Notes: a model not told the origin generated them from the sequence alone. 64,000 nt of DNA from Fragum whitleyi (GCA_948146395.1 OX411543.1:61617676-61681675); one strand, 5' to 3'; shown: positions 60,001 to 60,779, counted from the stretch's first letter. Numbers and translations are program-made.

Positions 60001-60779
60001 GGTCACAAAGATGAACCCTGTTGAAAATGGGAAGAATCCATGCCATATCATGGGAAAAGGGGCCTTAAGGATAATTTTCTTTCTTAAGCTCTAGAGGCCA
60101 CAGTAATGGCCCAATCTTCATGAAACTTTGTCAGAATGTTGGTCAGGTCACAAGAGTGAACCCTATTGAAAATGGGAAGTATCCATGATATATCACGAGA
60201 AAAGGGGCCTTTATGATATTTTTCTTGTTTACGTTCTTGAAGCCACAAATAGGGTCCAATCTTCATGAGAATTGGTCATAATTTTTGTCAGGTCAAAAGG
60301 ATTAACTGTATTTAAAATGGGAAGGATCCATGCCATATCACTGGAAAAGGGGGTCTCACTGATTATTTCCTTGTTTACACTCTAGGGGCCACAATTTTGG
60401 CCCAAACTTCATGAAAGTTGGTTTTATGTAGAAATTGTCTCCTTTATGACATCTGCCTATTTAATTGATGTTATGTCTCAAGGGTCAAAGAGACTCAGGT
60501 GAGTGATCTAGGACCATCATGGTCCTCTTGTTTAAAATAGCATTTTTTTTAAATTTTTAGACTAGCCATTTTGAGCCACTTCCCAGAGACCACCAATCCA
60601 ACAGAGTTCAAGACTCTTCTGCCTGAAGTTAAAGATAAGATGGTGATAGACTGGGAGTCTAGCAGTTGGGTACAATTAGACTGGATATATATTGAGCCTT
60701 GTAAATCTGCACTAGAGCCATTTCCAGTAGATGTTGGGGAATATTTGTATGAAGACCAGGCAGAATTGAGACAGTTTAG
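11975..60779 (+). CDS. NBAS: NBAS, N-terminal third (22 exons, continues past window)
   Basis: NBAS is a peripheral ER protein. With RINT1 and ZW10 it forms the NRZ tether, which binds syntaxin-18 SNAREs for Golgi-to-ER retrograde traffic; vertebrate NBAS is also linked to nonsense-mediated decay. Twenty-two exons, all GT-AG, join in one frame of 2468 nt (822 codons plus 2). Residues about 1-528 match the NBAS N-terminal beta-propeller (Nbas_N) and residues from about 530 on match the alpha-solenoid leading into the Sec39 domain. Recognition rests on collinear motifs such as ILYDLTVHAEW, DPHPQWRQLAWS, LVINYHGSLRSY, TPEELFARK, KRAWVLHEC and ERYDAKFFEKFRSQN. The start codon has A at -3 and G at +4, with an in-frame stop 21 nt upstream. 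The vertebrate protein is about 2370 aa, so about two thirds of the gene lies to the right. Confidence 0.95.
12240..13142 (-). pseudogene. 5'-truncated LINE reverse transcriptase tail in intron 1
   Basis: The - strand peptide has EKGWGMRFNAKK, THINKVTKRASSTLGFLRRN and SHMDYGSIIWDPYL, the post-FADD part of a Jockey/CR1/L2-type reverse transcriptase. A stop and frame break at about 12,711 is followed by the C-terminal segment (KKDDYKFQEEDYITKSGKQL). It starts just after motif C, so no catalytic core remains. It is related to but distinct from the LINE at 8-11.9 kb. Confidence 0.8.
13143..14656. other. Rest of NBAS intron 1
   Basis: No gene. It contains a G-homopolymer (about 15, at 13,393) and, at about 13,490-13,592, an inverted partial TTAA-B element (gctcctgccaaggcaggta, ttcagcttgacaagggtt). 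The remainder is AT-rich with no recognised repeat. Confidence 0.5.
14657..14717 (+). CDS. NBAS: NBAS exon 2
   Basis: Acceptor TTTTGTAG, donor GTAAGT. Phase 0 in, phase 1 out; peptide RRAVGKDNVSTISRLASSTQ (residues 33-52). Only this frame is compatible with exons 1 and 3. The sequence is poorly conserved, as this stretch is in other NBAS proteins. Confidence 0.75.
14838..15066 (-). mobile_element. TTAA-A miniature element
   Basis: About 229 bp flanked by TTAA at both ends. Ends TTAACCCTTTCCTGTTTTAC and the complement of TTTCTGTTTAATCCCTGC. The centre is a palindrome (aagaaattgcttgtcagaag). TTAA duplications with ends starting CCC fit piggyBac-type elements. Confidence 0.8.
15109..15341. mobile_element. 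Ir2 palindromic miniature element
   Basis: Terminal inverted repeats AGGTTATAAAACTTTTCTCA (right end, with minor mismatches at left) and a central aataagttgttatgaataac palindrome; copy of 5,510-5,743. Confidence 0.75.
15595..15790 (+). mobile_element. tRNA-derived SINE
   Basis: tRNA-like head (ATGGTCTAGAGGTAGAGTG, then GAGTTTGATTCCCGGGAG) followed by a short body. A relative with a diverged head lies at about 25,425-25,600. Confidence 0.6.
15795..16115. mobile_element. Ir4 miniature element
   Basis: Contains tgataacatcccatatgata, gttagaaatatcgac, gaggttataagat and a central gggaattgataattgt palindrome. The ends carry tacttagtgttttgtat and its complement. Copies are at 32,885-33,195 and 54,160-54,445. 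Confidence 0.7.
16116..17580. other. Part of NBAS intron 2
   Basis: No gene. Decayed Hp1 hairpins lie at 16,449-16,482 (gatggctcag...ctgagccatc, internally deleted) and about 17,450-17,500. A partial copy of the following tandem unit begins near 17,215. Confidence 0.5.
17581..18080 (+). repeat. Tandem duplication, unit about 250 bp
   Basis: Two adjacent copies (about 17,581-17,829 and 17,830-18,080) share gtaaccttgattttgtg, ggttgattttaacctccaaa and gtccagtggaccctggatga in the same order. A more diverged partial copy precedes them (about 17,215-17,420). It has no ORF. Confidence 0.8.
18090..18262 (-). mobile_element. TTAA-B fragment interrupted by an Hp2 hairpin
   Basis: Right half of a TTAA-B element (gccaaagcagg, gttcagcatgaagaggggt), interrupted within its cacatatgtg motif by Hp2 at about 18,114-18,189. 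Confidence 0.65.
18114..18189. mobile_element. Hp2 hairpin, inserted in TTAA-B
   Basis: Near-perfect inverted repeat of about 75 bp: ggtcatggcaa...aagtgcctat / ataggcactt...ttgccatgacc. It lies inside a recognisable TTAA-B sequence, with ATGT on both sides. Confidence 0.7.
18520..18758 (+). mobile_element. HH-d fragment ending at exon 3
   Basis: Carries the ctgtctgtctgtctg run, tcaagatacaatgctcatg, ggtcaaacatcaaggtca and the terminal cacatcttgttt seen in HH-d at 55.4-56.0 kb. The 5' hairpin is lost. Its end is about 8 bp before the exon 3 acceptor. Confidence 0.65.
18766..18808 (+). CDS. NBAS: NBAS exon 3 (43 nt)
   Basis: Small exon, peptide RTGWTVLRSLGLPI; phase 1 in, phase 2 out, donor GTAAGT. 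The acceptor TTTTTAATCAG immediately follows the end of a transposable element (cacatcttgttt). Confidence 0.75.
18844..18921. mobile_element. Hp2 hairpin
   Basis: 78 bp: TCGAGGGGTCAGCGCAACAC at left and its complement at right, stem continuing through aagtgcctata, loop of a few bases. The stem has two or three mismatches. Confidence 0.8.
18947..19019. mobile_element. Hp2 hairpin
   Basis: Same family, about 25 bp downstream of the previous copy: aggggtacacgcaacac ... gtattgcactgacccc with the aagtgtctata stem. Confidence 0.75.
19110..19255 (+). repeat. SINE tail fragment
   Basis: Contains gatggaggctaggaaagtat, ttgttaggtgctccaaccac and a diverged tail; related to 32,080-32,340. Confidence 0.5.
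19504..19660. mobile_element. Ir1 palindromic element
   Basis: About 157 bp: aagagatgaagagagtattt at left and its complement at right, with gaggtatgaaactaaa inside. Copies at about 21,975-22,135 and 29,155-29,305. Confidence 0.7.
19765..20105 (+). mobile_element. tRNA-derived SINE with internal tandem duplication
   Basis: Same body as the SINE at 1955-2240 (aaagaaccatggcggatatc, atgtatccttacactatccc). The head region contains cccggtctagaacaattac twice in direct tandem (about 19,838 and 19,869), apparently a recent slippage duplication across the B-box area. Confidence 0.7.
20334..20414 (+). CDS. NBAS: NBAS exon 4
   Basis: Peptide includes PPNLVRLVNCKINWHIAV, a clear NBAS propeller motif (vertebrate form: LVRLVNKQINWHL). 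Acceptor CTTCAG, donor GTAAGT, phase 2 in and out. Confidence 0.92.
20444..20483 (+). repeat. C-run and (CA)n microsatellite
   Basis: A run of C residues followed by ACACAC repeats, about 30 bp downstream of the exon 4 donor. Confidence 0.85.
20500..20725 (+). repeat. Dispersed repeat with GTCTGTCC run
   Basis: Contains tttgtctgtccatccctct and catgaaactttatataccgt; the latter part recurs at about 47,910-48,000. Probably an HH-type fragment. Confidence 0.45.
21112..21156 (+). CDS. NBAS: NBAS exon 5 (45 nt)
   Basis: Peptide GEGQVAVLQDNCIEIR continues the first propeller blade. Acceptor TTCATTACAG, donor GTAAAA, phase 2 in and out. Confidence 0.9.
21195..21775. mobile_element. Ir5 element
   Basis: Left hairpin from gtaaacatttgcaaagaccc to tctgcaaatgtta, then gaattgatgctattatttca, and a right end with ccacgttttctcccgttaac and cgacctgaaaacatacattt. 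Copies at 35,855-36,240 and 51,362-51,880. Confidence 0.7.
21975..22135. mobile_element. Ir1 palindromic element
   Basis: aaggaggtatgaaactaaa and its complement tttagtttcatgcctcc flank a palindromic centre (aataacacttgtgttatt); ends about 35 bp before exon 6. Confidence 0.7.
22171..22351 (+). CDS. NBAS: NBAS exon 6
   Basis: Sixty codons with RDDYASVAGRANIQRDP, then PQWRQLAWSQDSTMLA and SSGRVDIFDIVGSLLY: a WD-type blade. Donor is GTTGGG, weaker than the others; phase 2 in, phase 0 out. An Ir6 palindrome starts 27 bp downstream. Confidence 0.95.
22378..22516. mobile_element. Ir6 palindromic element
   Basis: TTAAGGTAGTGGACC at left and its near-complement GGGTCCACTACCTTAA at right, with a ggtttttc...gaaacc inner stem. 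Copies at 39,693-39,838 and 56,405-56,570. Confidence 0.8.
22807..22930 (+). repeat. HH-d head fragment
   Basis: TTTTTATGCCCTGCATTG then ggagcatattattttac and a TCTGTNTGTCTG run, matching the HH-d 5' end; the rest is missing. Confidence 0.5.
23045..23205. repeat. Long palindrome
   Basis: ataaacgtttgtttcagtgt ... actcaaaaaacaaacg, with inner arms aagatcgat/atcgatctt around acaaaagctataatatagct. It is followed by sequence (to about 23,460) that recurs inverted near 36,430-36,640. Confidence 0.65.
23515..23640 (+). repeat. Ir10 repeat
   Basis: Contains attcaaatgagtaccaacag; the same motif occurs upstream of both decayed exon-16 copies (42,245 and 42,463) and, in palindromic form, at about 26,276-26,350 and 31,430-31,500. 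Confidence 0.55.
24001..25098 (+). mobile_element. TTAA-A element split by an 845-bp insertion
   Basis: Left half 24,001-24,127 (TTAACCCTTTGCTGTTTAAT through the central palindrome to ttctacc) and right half about 24,971-25,098 (ctaccctactgaatgg to caggaaagggttaa). The insert carries no recognised ORF or terminal repeat; ctacc occurs on both sides and may be its target duplication. Confidence 0.7.
25155..25243 (+). CDS. NBAS: NBAS exon 7
   Basis: Peptide EVTPNLNQPSDLSEAVVALI followed by FTENKEDKN. Acceptor TTTTACAG, donor GTAAGT, phase 0 in, phase 2 out. Confidence 0.9.
25380..25925 (+). mobile_element. Composite SINE/palindrome element
   Basis: tRNA-like head (about 25,425-25,500), then gtcattcggaacatcactca, gggtatgaaacaaaattgtg, a palindromic segment with ggctgaaaaatctttat, and gtagaatgttttcactcaaa. 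The same order, inverted, is at 52,420-52,800. Confidence 0.55.
26270..26350. repeat. Ir10 palindrome
   Basis: actcatttgaattgtctc / gagacaattcaaattggta, a perfect inner stem with short arms flanking (tcctatgtggt and accaacatcgtagga). Confidence 0.6.
26609..26703. repeat. Palindrome, 95 bp
   Basis: agtgagggatcaaaggtcaa and its complement (tgacctttgatccctcact) around a tatacctttacaggtata core. Confidence 0.75.
27156..27790 (+). mobile_element. Diverged HH-a relative
   Basis: TTTTTAGCTCCACTGGCAG start, then degenerate tandem units containing cttctcccaaaactg and accaaatttggtc. The hairpin is degraded and the end not clear. It is an older member than the copies at 8.6 and 29.9 kb. Confidence 0.5.
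27918..28130. mobile_element. Ir8 miniature element (decayed)
   Basis: aaaaagggaccatctgggta at left and tgacgggtcacaat at right; decayed copy of the family seen at 32,526-32,790, 41,737-41,992 and 43,589-43,848. Confidence 0.6.
28405..28665. mobile_element. Ir7 element abutting exon 8
   Basis: gagcctgtgcgtgagatttc at left and gttagaaatgtcactcacag at right are inverted; interior has the palindrome gcctgtgcggatgcatccgc. Its right end is about 12 bp before exon 8. Confidence 0.7.
28676..28798 (+). CDS. NBAS: NBAS exon 8
   Basis: Peptide CSELLVINYHGSLRSYAVD then HSYLFNQRYPRGIR, a strong match to the NBAS ELLVINYRGELRSY block. Acceptor CTATTTAG directly after an Ir7 element end; donor GTTGGT. 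Confidence 0.95.
29155..29305. mobile_element. Ir1 palindromic element
   Basis: gagatatgaaactaaaaacc and the complementary ggttttaatttcatacc flank a small palindrome; right end actctcttcatctctta as in the copy at 19.6 kb. Confidence 0.7.
29413..29855. mobile_element. Ir3 element
   Basis: Left end acagtcagtaacatcatg, centre aagggaggtgataa...gttcatcctgaac...ttacctcccttaa (palindromic). Copies at 41,175-41,628 and 46,708-47,905, with a left half at 51,989-52,330. Confidence 0.7.
29867..30910 (+). mobile_element. HH-a element, copy 2
   Basis: Near-identical to 8,619-9,652 over its full length: hairpin head, GTCCGT run, about five degenerate 160-bp units, and the tail caagccattcatggctttct. The high similarity of two copies 21 kb apart points to fairly recent movement. 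Confidence 0.85.
30911..31606. other. Rest of NBAS intron 8
   Basis: No gene. It includes an Ir10 palindrome (31,425-31,500: catttgaattgtctc/gagacaattaaaatg within attctatattgtgg...ccacaatatagg). Confidence 0.5.
31607..31772 (+). CDS. NBAS: NBAS exon 9
   Basis: Peptide includes AGLLYVGGCGQTNEGVSEAS and GLTAWRRLSDYPHYKLVT. Acceptor GTTGTCTAG, donor GTATGA, phase 2 in, phase 0 out. Confidence 0.95.
31797..31872. repeat. Decayed Hp1 hairpin
   Basis: gtaactgcttaattgcttat, aggcagttgcaactt and gttgagccatcaa keep the Hp1 right arm; the left arm is degraded. Confidence 0.55.
32080..32340 (-). mobile_element. Full-length tRNA-derived SINE
   Basis: On the - strand a tRNA-like head with B-box-like AGGTTCTATCCCTG, then a body ending gaaagcggcgtaaaactcca and an (ATCA)n-type tail. 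It is the best reference for the SINE tail fragments at 4.5, 19.2 and 53.9 kb. Confidence 0.7.
32526..32790. mobile_element. Ir8 miniature element
   Basis: About 265 bp with terminal repeats acctgtcacttgaaaaggga / tccctgttcgcgtgacaggt. Contains acacagtctgaccaggg. It has no ORF. Confidence 0.75.
32885..33195. mobile_element. Ir4 miniature element
   Basis: Copy of 15,795-16,115: tgataacatcccttatgata, tgttagaaatattgac, gtgggaattgatgaatgtc. Confidence 0.7.
33361..33475. mobile_element. Ir9 palindromic element
   Basis: aggatgacaaaacagtgcaa and tttgcactgttttgtcaatt are inverted, with inner stem tttgcacaaaagtgcacttg. It ends about 50 bp before exon 10. Confidence 0.7.
33528..33716 (+). CDS. NBAS: NBAS exon 10
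   Basis: Sixty-three codons including ARFLKFPSLSYMKADNL, DGIFKMSLSPSGRYL and SGRLSLWLVP: a WD blade conserved in NBAS. It lies in a different frame from the longest open frame in this interval (33,491-33,694), so it is easily missed. Donor GTGAGA; acceptor CCTCCTCAG is inferred from phase 0 and pyrimidine content. Confidence 0.9.
33940..34012. mobile_element. Hp1 hairpin
   Basis: About 73 bp: tggctcagtgcaaaacagtt with complementary aactgtttcatgctgagc, stem continuing through gtaactgccta/taggcagttgc. Confidence 0.8.
34147..34388. mobile_element. Ir7 element
   Basis: Terminal repeats GAGCTAGTGTGTGACATTTC and its complement (gaaatgtcacacactagctc), about 20 bp perfect; 242 bp long; no ORF. Confidence 0.85.
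34701..34775. mobile_element. Hp1 hairpin
   Basis: 75 bp: tcgacggctcagcgtgaaac ... gtttcacactgagccattga with the gcctgta / tataggc inner stem. Confidence 0.8.
34970..35700 (+). mobile_element. HH-b element (diverged)
   Basis: After a T-run, AGCTCACCTGAGCACAAAGT and the complementary CTCAAGGTGAGCT form the head hairpin; then a GTCGTGCATCGTGCG run, cttgatgaaacttggcaggg, and internal repeats with gcagacagctttcatatttg. A second small hairpin (agctcctctgagcac...) near 35,362 suggests a nested relative. The right end is approximate. Confidence 0.6.
35751..35814 (+). CDS. NBAS: NBAS exon 11
   Basis: Peptide PFCDEFSPEFTDNPQLRKQ, then VK. Acceptor TTTTTACAG, donor GTATGT, phase 0 in, phase 1 out. 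Confidence 0.88.
35855..36240. mobile_element. Ir5 element
   Basis: gttaacatttgcagagaccc / gggtctctgcaaatgttaac is a 20-bp perfect inverted pair; right end has ccacgttttctccccttaac. Confidence 0.75.
36877..37105 (+). mobile_element. TTAA-A miniature element
   Basis: Complete copy, TTAA at both ends; central palindrome aagaaattgctcctgacaag. About 70 bp upstream of exon 12. Confidence 0.85.
37174..37223 (+). CDS. NBAS: NBAS exon 12 (50 nt)
   Basis: Peptide DLVNTKNLLDINWWSNE; DINWWS corresponds to the NBAS DVNWWSDS motif. Acceptor TTTGCAG, donor GTAAAT, phase 1 in, phase 0 out. Confidence 0.93.
37300..37700 (+). mobile_element. HH-d element (decayed)
   Basis: TTTTTATGCCCCCTCATGG head, ccatctgtctgtctgtctgc, aagatacaatgttcatattt, gatagatctcaatgatatgc. 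Compare HH-d at 55.4 kb. Confidence 0.65.
37700..37855. repeat. Inverted repeat, about 155 bp
   Basis: agagaatagatggttg at left and complementary ctatcatctattc at right; inner arms gatggaaaagtttatc / gataaacttgtccatc. Confidence 0.6.
37860..38865. other. Rest of NBAS intron 12
   Basis: No gene or recognised repeat; AT-rich, including a short stretch (38,340-38,600) of mixed purine-rich sequence. Confidence 0.4.
38871..38949. mobile_element. Hp1 hairpin before exon 13
   Basis: ttgattgctcaatgcaaaac ... gttttatgctgagccatcaa, about 79 bp. Only about 15 bp separate it from the exon 13 acceptor, so the likely branch-point region lies inside the hairpin. Confidence 0.75.
38965..39108 (+). CDS. NBAS: NBAS exon 13
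   Basis: Peptide RGTGAVTVSSIKSLRNLLG, EWFEPAPQ and GGFLGLE, a near-collinear match to NBAS. An Hp1 hairpin ends about 15 bp before the exon and an HH-c element starts 11 bp after the donor (GTATCC). Confidence 0.95.
39120..39421 (+). mobile_element. HH-c element
   Basis: About 300 bp. T-run, AGCTCGGCTGTTTTTGGAGA, a GTCGTCGTTGTTGTCG run, cacttgaaacttggcacaca, agggggataactctagatgc, and end ggcggtgctcttgtt. Copies at 50,540-50,832 and 63,031-63,235. It starts 11 bp after the exon 13 donor. Confidence 0.8.
39693..39838. mobile_element. Ir6 palindromic element
   Basis: TTTTAAAGTGATGGACCCGT and the complementary ACGGGTCCATTACCTTAAA, with inner aaccttgg...ccttggtt stem. Confidence 0.75.
39840..40532. 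other. Rest of NBAS intron 13
   Basis: No gene. It includes a 14-A run at about 40,268 and no recognised repeat. Confidence 0.4.
40533..40714 (+). CDS. NBAS: NBAS exon 14
   Basis: Peptide VECRFPTKRRLISL, an acidic linker (EEEGEESDHEEAG), then CIHYVTDMDRFKPPKKKPR. The acidic linker and the basic FxPPKKKPR tail are features of NBAS. Phase 0 in, phase 2 out, donor GTTAGT. Confidence 0.93.
41175..41628. mobile_element. Ir3 element ending at exon 15
   Basis: tgaaattgacaatgtgaatg at left, centre ggaggtgatccaatatgg...ttgttcaggatgaacaaaat, right end atcacgatgttactaactgt. The end is about 10 bp upstream of exon 15. Confidence 0.7.
41637..41706 (+). CDS. NBAS: NBAS exon 15
   Basis: Peptide TYRLVCLKSTTPEELFARK, the conserved end of the propeller region. 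Acceptor TTTTTTTCAG abuts an Ir3 element end; donor GTTTGT. Confidence 0.95.
41737..41992. mobile_element. Ir8 miniature element
   Basis: cgtcacgcagaaagggacca / tggtcccgtttcacatgacag terminal arms; inner palindrome ccctagtcagact...agactgactaggg. Confidence 0.75.
42230..42560 (+). repeat. Ir10 repeats upstream of exon copies
   Basis: tcaaatgagtaacaatgctg (42,245) and tcaaatgagtacaaacaaca (42,463) each precede a decayed exon-16 copy by about 85-100 bp, so the duplicated unit may have been Ir10 plus exon. Confidence 0.5.
42334..42404 (+). pseudogene. Decayed copy A of NBAS exon 16
   Basis: Starts after an acceptor-like gtatatatgtag; reads LNNEKFGEAKLQA against LENEEYGEAKLLA of the live exon. 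A 1-nt deletion then shifts the frame, but nucleotide similarity continues (aagaatgacctggttatagac against aagtatggccttgatatagac). No donor remains and the rest of the exon is lost. Confidence 0.75.
42562..42612 (+). pseudogene. Decayed copy B of NBAS exon 16
   Basis: gagaatggtgaggctgagct and acaggcctagaagtata align with the live exon (gaatatggtgaggccaagct, actggcccagaagtatg). A small deletion and a CAG-to-TAG change prevent coding. It is preceded by tctgttacaaatag, in the position of the acceptor. Confidence 0.7.
42700..42880. repeat. Palindrome, about 180 bp
   Basis: agagaataacatgttagtgt / acactaaagtgttattc and inner aacaatgttatctggtc / gaccagataacattg arms. Confidence 0.7.
43058..43183 (+). 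CDS. NBAS: NBAS exon 16
   Basis: Peptide LENEEYGEA, then LLAQKYGLDIDLVYQKQWRK and APVELASIQDFL. I chose the acceptor TTGCATTACAG because it gives the conserved RK-[I/L]ExEEY junction and coincides with where two decayed copies of this exon begin. An in-frame upstream acceptor at 43,003 would add 18 codons. Donor GTAAAG, phase 0 both sides. Confidence 0.9.
43246..43492 (+). mobile_element. TTAA-B miniature element
   Basis: 247 bp flanked by TTAA. Ends TTAACCCTTGTCATGCTGAA and, inverted, TTAACCCTTGCCATGCTGAA (19 of 20 match). Internal hairpins tcctgcattggcagga and cctgcacttatgtgcag. It shares only the outermost TTAACCCTT with TTAA-A, so it is a separate family of the same type. Confidence 0.85.
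43589..43848. mobile_element. Ir8 miniature element
   Basis: acctgtcaggccaaaaagaa / ttttcatctgatgggtcaca, decayed terminal arms; interior as in the other copies. Confidence 0.65.
44069..46703 (+). mobile_element. Tigger/pogo-like DNA transposon, 2.6 kb
   Basis: Starts CAGTAAATTACCAGTGGTTC and ends with the complement of CAGTAAACTATCGGTAGTTC, imperfect terminal inverted repeats beginning CAGT, with TA on both outer sides (44,067-44,068 and 46,704-46,705). This is the Tc1/mariner-pogo arrangement. The interior codes a broken Tigger-type transposase. It sits in NBAS intron 16 in gene orientation and is visibly more GC-rich than its surroundings. Confidence 0.9.
44520..46099 (+). pseudogene. Tigger-like transposase, inactivated
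   Basis: DDE-family transposase related to CENP-B and jerky. Order: N-terminal helix-turn-helix (KTFEVKYQAIMEVEKGHKSK, about 44,593 onward), CENP-B-type DNA-binding region (GWLERFKDRHCITFKK), then a DDE_1 core with NADETGIFY, MIIDNCPAHPN and QPMDQGVI, whose D residues are the expected catalytic triad. Breaks: a 1-nt frameshift at about 44,670, a TGA at 45,081-45,083 inside the core just after the first D, and a further frameshift in an ACG run near 45,870. The last frame ends at 46,099 with QTVITGFF, a PCNA-binding (PIP-box) type motif. Apart from the breaks it is complete, suggesting a young copy. Confidence 0.88.
46708..47905. mobile_element. Ir3 element with extra sequence
   Basis: Left part acagtaaacaacatcgtgaa and palindromic centre (gaggtaatccagtatgggg, ttgttcaggattaacaaaat), right part gatttgagcgagtgtttgga. 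It is about 1.2 kb against 450 bp for other copies, so something else (about 46,950-47,800) is inserted or it is a longer relative. No ORF. Confidence 0.5.
47910..48895 (+). mobile_element. HH-type elements, nested, ending at exon 17
   Basis: Contains a Ggacagacagacagacgg run, taccccccc...gggggg hairpin arms at 48,443-48,476, and HH-d-like gatcgcattgatatgcatct. A TTAA-B element (48,614-48,860) lies inside; the outer sequence then ends cacatcttgttc about 8 bp before exon 17. Boundaries between layers are approximate. Confidence 0.55.
48614..48860 (+). mobile_element. TTAA-B miniature element
   Basis: 247 bp, TTAA at both ends; ttgtcatgctgaacctgaag, tcctgctttggcagga and tccagcatgacaaaggttaa. 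The same length as the 43.2-kb copy. Confidence 0.85.
48903..49054 (+). CDS. NBAS: NBAS exon 17
   Basis: Peptide SKISKRAWVLHECTDRM and LLEFGLRGTDLEALIMIGKG, matching the NBAS solenoid. Acceptor TTTTGTAG, after a transposable-element end; donor GTAATA, phase 0 in, phase 2 out. Confidence 0.95.
49060..49300. mobile_element. Ir7 element, starts at exon 17 donor
   Basis: gcatgtgtgtgacattgcca at left and ttggaaatgtcttgcacagg at right. The left end is about 10-15 bp after the exon 17 donor. Confidence 0.65.
49310..49575. mobile_element. Ir7-related element
   Basis: Interior palindrome gactctggccagcctgtgc / gcacagtctgaccagagtc and cttgtacaccatcaggtaac, as in the copy at 28.4 kb; the right end is decayed. 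Confidence 0.55.
49576..49951. other. Rest of NBAS intron 17
   Basis: A possible very decayed TTAA-B copy (aatccttgttatgatgaat ... taggcatgataaggaa); otherwise nothing recognised. Confidence 0.35.
49952..50089 (+). CDS. NBAS: NBAS exon 18
   Basis: Peptide CDPEDGLYDDMSLNEFDPD, then a charged helix (KEAKMDELRNKKRDELVKQ) and VNFNK, parallel to the NBAS charged linker before NFSKLTLEQ. Donor GTAAGA, phase 2 in and out. Confidence 0.92.
50145..50355. mobile_element. Ir9 element with nested repeat
   Basis: Outer arms gggatgacaaaatgttgtaaac and gcatacagttttcactg match Ir9; the inside (ccgcaagcaagagagagg, cctatcattttcaatgtaaa) matches 5,290-5,420, so one repeat sits inside the other. Confidence 0.6.
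50540..50832 (+). mobile_element. HH-c element
   Basis: Copy of 39,120-39,421 with the same head, internal blocks and ggcggtgctctt end. Confidence 0.8.
51285..51360. mobile_element. Hp1 hairpin
   Basis: Best-preserved copy: tgatggctcagcgcgaaaca (right arm, complement) pairs with tggctcagcgcaaaacag; the stem runs about 33 bp per side with one or two mismatches. Confidence 0.85.
51362..51880. mobile_element. Ir5 element
   Basis: Immediately follows Hp1. ggcgttaacatttgcaggga / gtctttgcaaatgttaac, gaattgacgctatcaatgca, and right end cgttaacgcccgggttttgt. It ends about 10-20 bp before exon 19. Confidence 0.75.
51892..51970 (+). CDS. NBAS: NBAS exon 19
   Basis: Peptide LTLEQRELLRARKKLLQYL then YRLKTYE, strongly NBAS-like. 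Acceptor TTTTTCAG, donor GTAGGG, phase 2 in, phase 0 out. Confidence 0.95.
51989..52330. mobile_element. Ir3 element, left half
   Basis: taatcacacaatgaaattga, attcatctcgatcaaagc; it begins about 18 bp after the exon 19 donor. The right half is missing. Confidence 0.55.
52420..52800 (-). mobile_element. Composite SINE/palindrome element, inverted copy
   Basis: gaaaacattcgacgtcgtc, palindrome aaaatcttaatttttgagaa / ttctcaaaaattaagatttt, acactgttttggccttac and gcagttaacggaaatggcgg, in the order opposite to 25,380-25,925. Confidence 0.6.
53148..53742. mobile_element. 595-bp element with CTGTAAACGG terminal repeats
   Basis: Left CTGTAAACGGGGTTCATTTG and right ...AGCCGTTTACAG; subterminal ttggcggt motifs repeat in both orientations. 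TA on the left and TTA on the right fit a TA-inserting (Tc1/mariner-like) non-autonomous element. It has no ORF. Confidence 0.7.
53910..53992 (+). repeat. SINE tail and (ATCA)n run
   Basis: gtgcaccagatgctgcaata, aatgttgaaagttactttaa and caatcaatcaatcaatc. Confidence 0.5.
54047..54151 (+). CDS. NBAS: NBAS exon 20
   Basis: Peptide CILGGVTYAAERYDAKFFEK and FRSQNIVETAVNYAQ, the start of the Sec39-type helical region. Acceptor GATTTTAG, donor GTAAAT, phase 0 both sides. Confidence 0.95.
54160..54445. mobile_element. Ir4 miniature element
   Basis: tacatagtgttttgtatgaa at left, then gcctcgacagttatcaattc and cctctatttgccttg. It begins about 10 bp after the exon 20 donor. Confidence 0.7.
54475..54685. 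repeat. Palindrome, about 200 bp
   Basis: gatgtgtagacaggtaaagtctgatggaggagg / cccccatcagacttta...gagacatc is one arm pair; flanking aaataatttcat / atgaaattat is another. Confidence 0.6.
55023..55156 (+). mobile_element. TTAA-A element, left half only
   Basis: TTAACCCTTTGCTGTTTAAT through the central palindrome to ctaccctaatgaatga; the right half is absent. Confidence 0.75.
55228..56051 (-). mobile_element. TTAA-A element split by HH-d
   Basis: Left part 55,228-55,389 and right part 55,984-56,051 rejoin at a T run into a standard TTAA-A copy with TTAA at both ends (compare 14,838-15,066, same orientation). Confidence 0.88.
55390..55983 (+). mobile_element. HH-d element (type copy)
   Basis: Head hairpin ATGCCCCCGCATCGATAGAT with complementary ATCGGGGGCAT; then GTCTGTCTGTCCGTCTG; three tandem units of about 140-150 bp with gatacaaagctaatatttgg, gcatgatgatagatctcaa and gtcaaggtcatgtgacaagg; end cacatcttgttt. 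It is inserted in a TTAA-A element. Confidence 0.88.
56405..56570. mobile_element. Ir6 palindromic element
   Basis: CTTTAAGGTAGTGGACCTGT and ACGGGACGACTTCCTTAAAA with inner aggtttccc...gaaacctt stem; about 100 bp before exon 21. Confidence 0.75.
56668..56732 (+). CDS. NBAS: NBAS exon 21
   Basis: Peptide DSDWQALETLFTFHSTELSA then H; phase 0 in, phase 2 out. Acceptor TATTTCAG, donor GTATAG. Confidence 0.93.
56770..56998 (+). mobile_element. TTAA-A miniature element
   Basis: Complete 229-bp copy flanked by TTAA, 38 bp downstream of exon 21. Confidence 0.88.
57418..58317. mobile_element. Giant foldback, 900 bp
   Basis: Left arm 57,418-57,841 and right arm 57,892-58,317 are reverse complements at roughly 90% identity, with a spacer of about 50 bp. 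Landmarks read in both arms: ctgatcgattttttcgatac, gataaatggttcttctttta, aacaacctgactattctt, agatccacataaagcgaag. There is no ORF. It appears to have inserted into an HH-type element (HH-g), whose sequence resumes at 58,318. Confidence 0.88.
58318..59241 (+). mobile_element. HH-g element with nested TTAA-A
   Basis: ctattgatagattgtgggca, a weak TTTGTCTGTTTGTCC run, then tandem units of about 190 bp with gatatttcacatgt and caaggtcatcggtcaaggtc, ending aacacatcttgttc. A TTAA-A element (58,372-58,598) lies inside. Confidence 0.65.
58372..58598 (-). mobile_element. TTAA-A miniature element
   Basis: 227 bp with TTAA at both ends, inverted relative to the 56.8-kb copy. Confidence 0.88.
59250..60533 (+). 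mobile_element. HH-b element (type copy), ends at exon 22
   Basis: Head hairpin AGCTCACCTGAGCACATCGT / GTGCTCAAGGTGAG, a GTCGTGCGTCGTGCG run, seven tandem units of about 145-150 bp (cttcatgaaacttggtcaga, ggtcacaaggatgaacccta, catgggaaaaggggcctta), then ctcaggtgagtgatctagga, a ggaccatcatggtcc hairpin and the end ctcttgttt. It stops 27 bp before exon 22. Confidence 0.88.
60561..60779 (+). CDS. NBAS: NBAS exon 22, last exon in window
   Basis: Peptide LAILSHFPETTNPTEFKTLL, MVIDWESSSW and YLYEDQAELRQFR, all collinear with NBAS. Donor GTAAAA, phase 2 out. The next exon is not found in the remaining 3.2 kb, which is entirely repeats. Confidence 0.95.

Noticed and set aside
59340..60420. Regularly spaced similar units resembling a CRISPR array
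   Set aside because: Units are contiguous degenerate direct repeats of about 145-150 bp with no constant repeat/variable spacer pattern; they form the core of an HH-b element in a eukaryotic genome.
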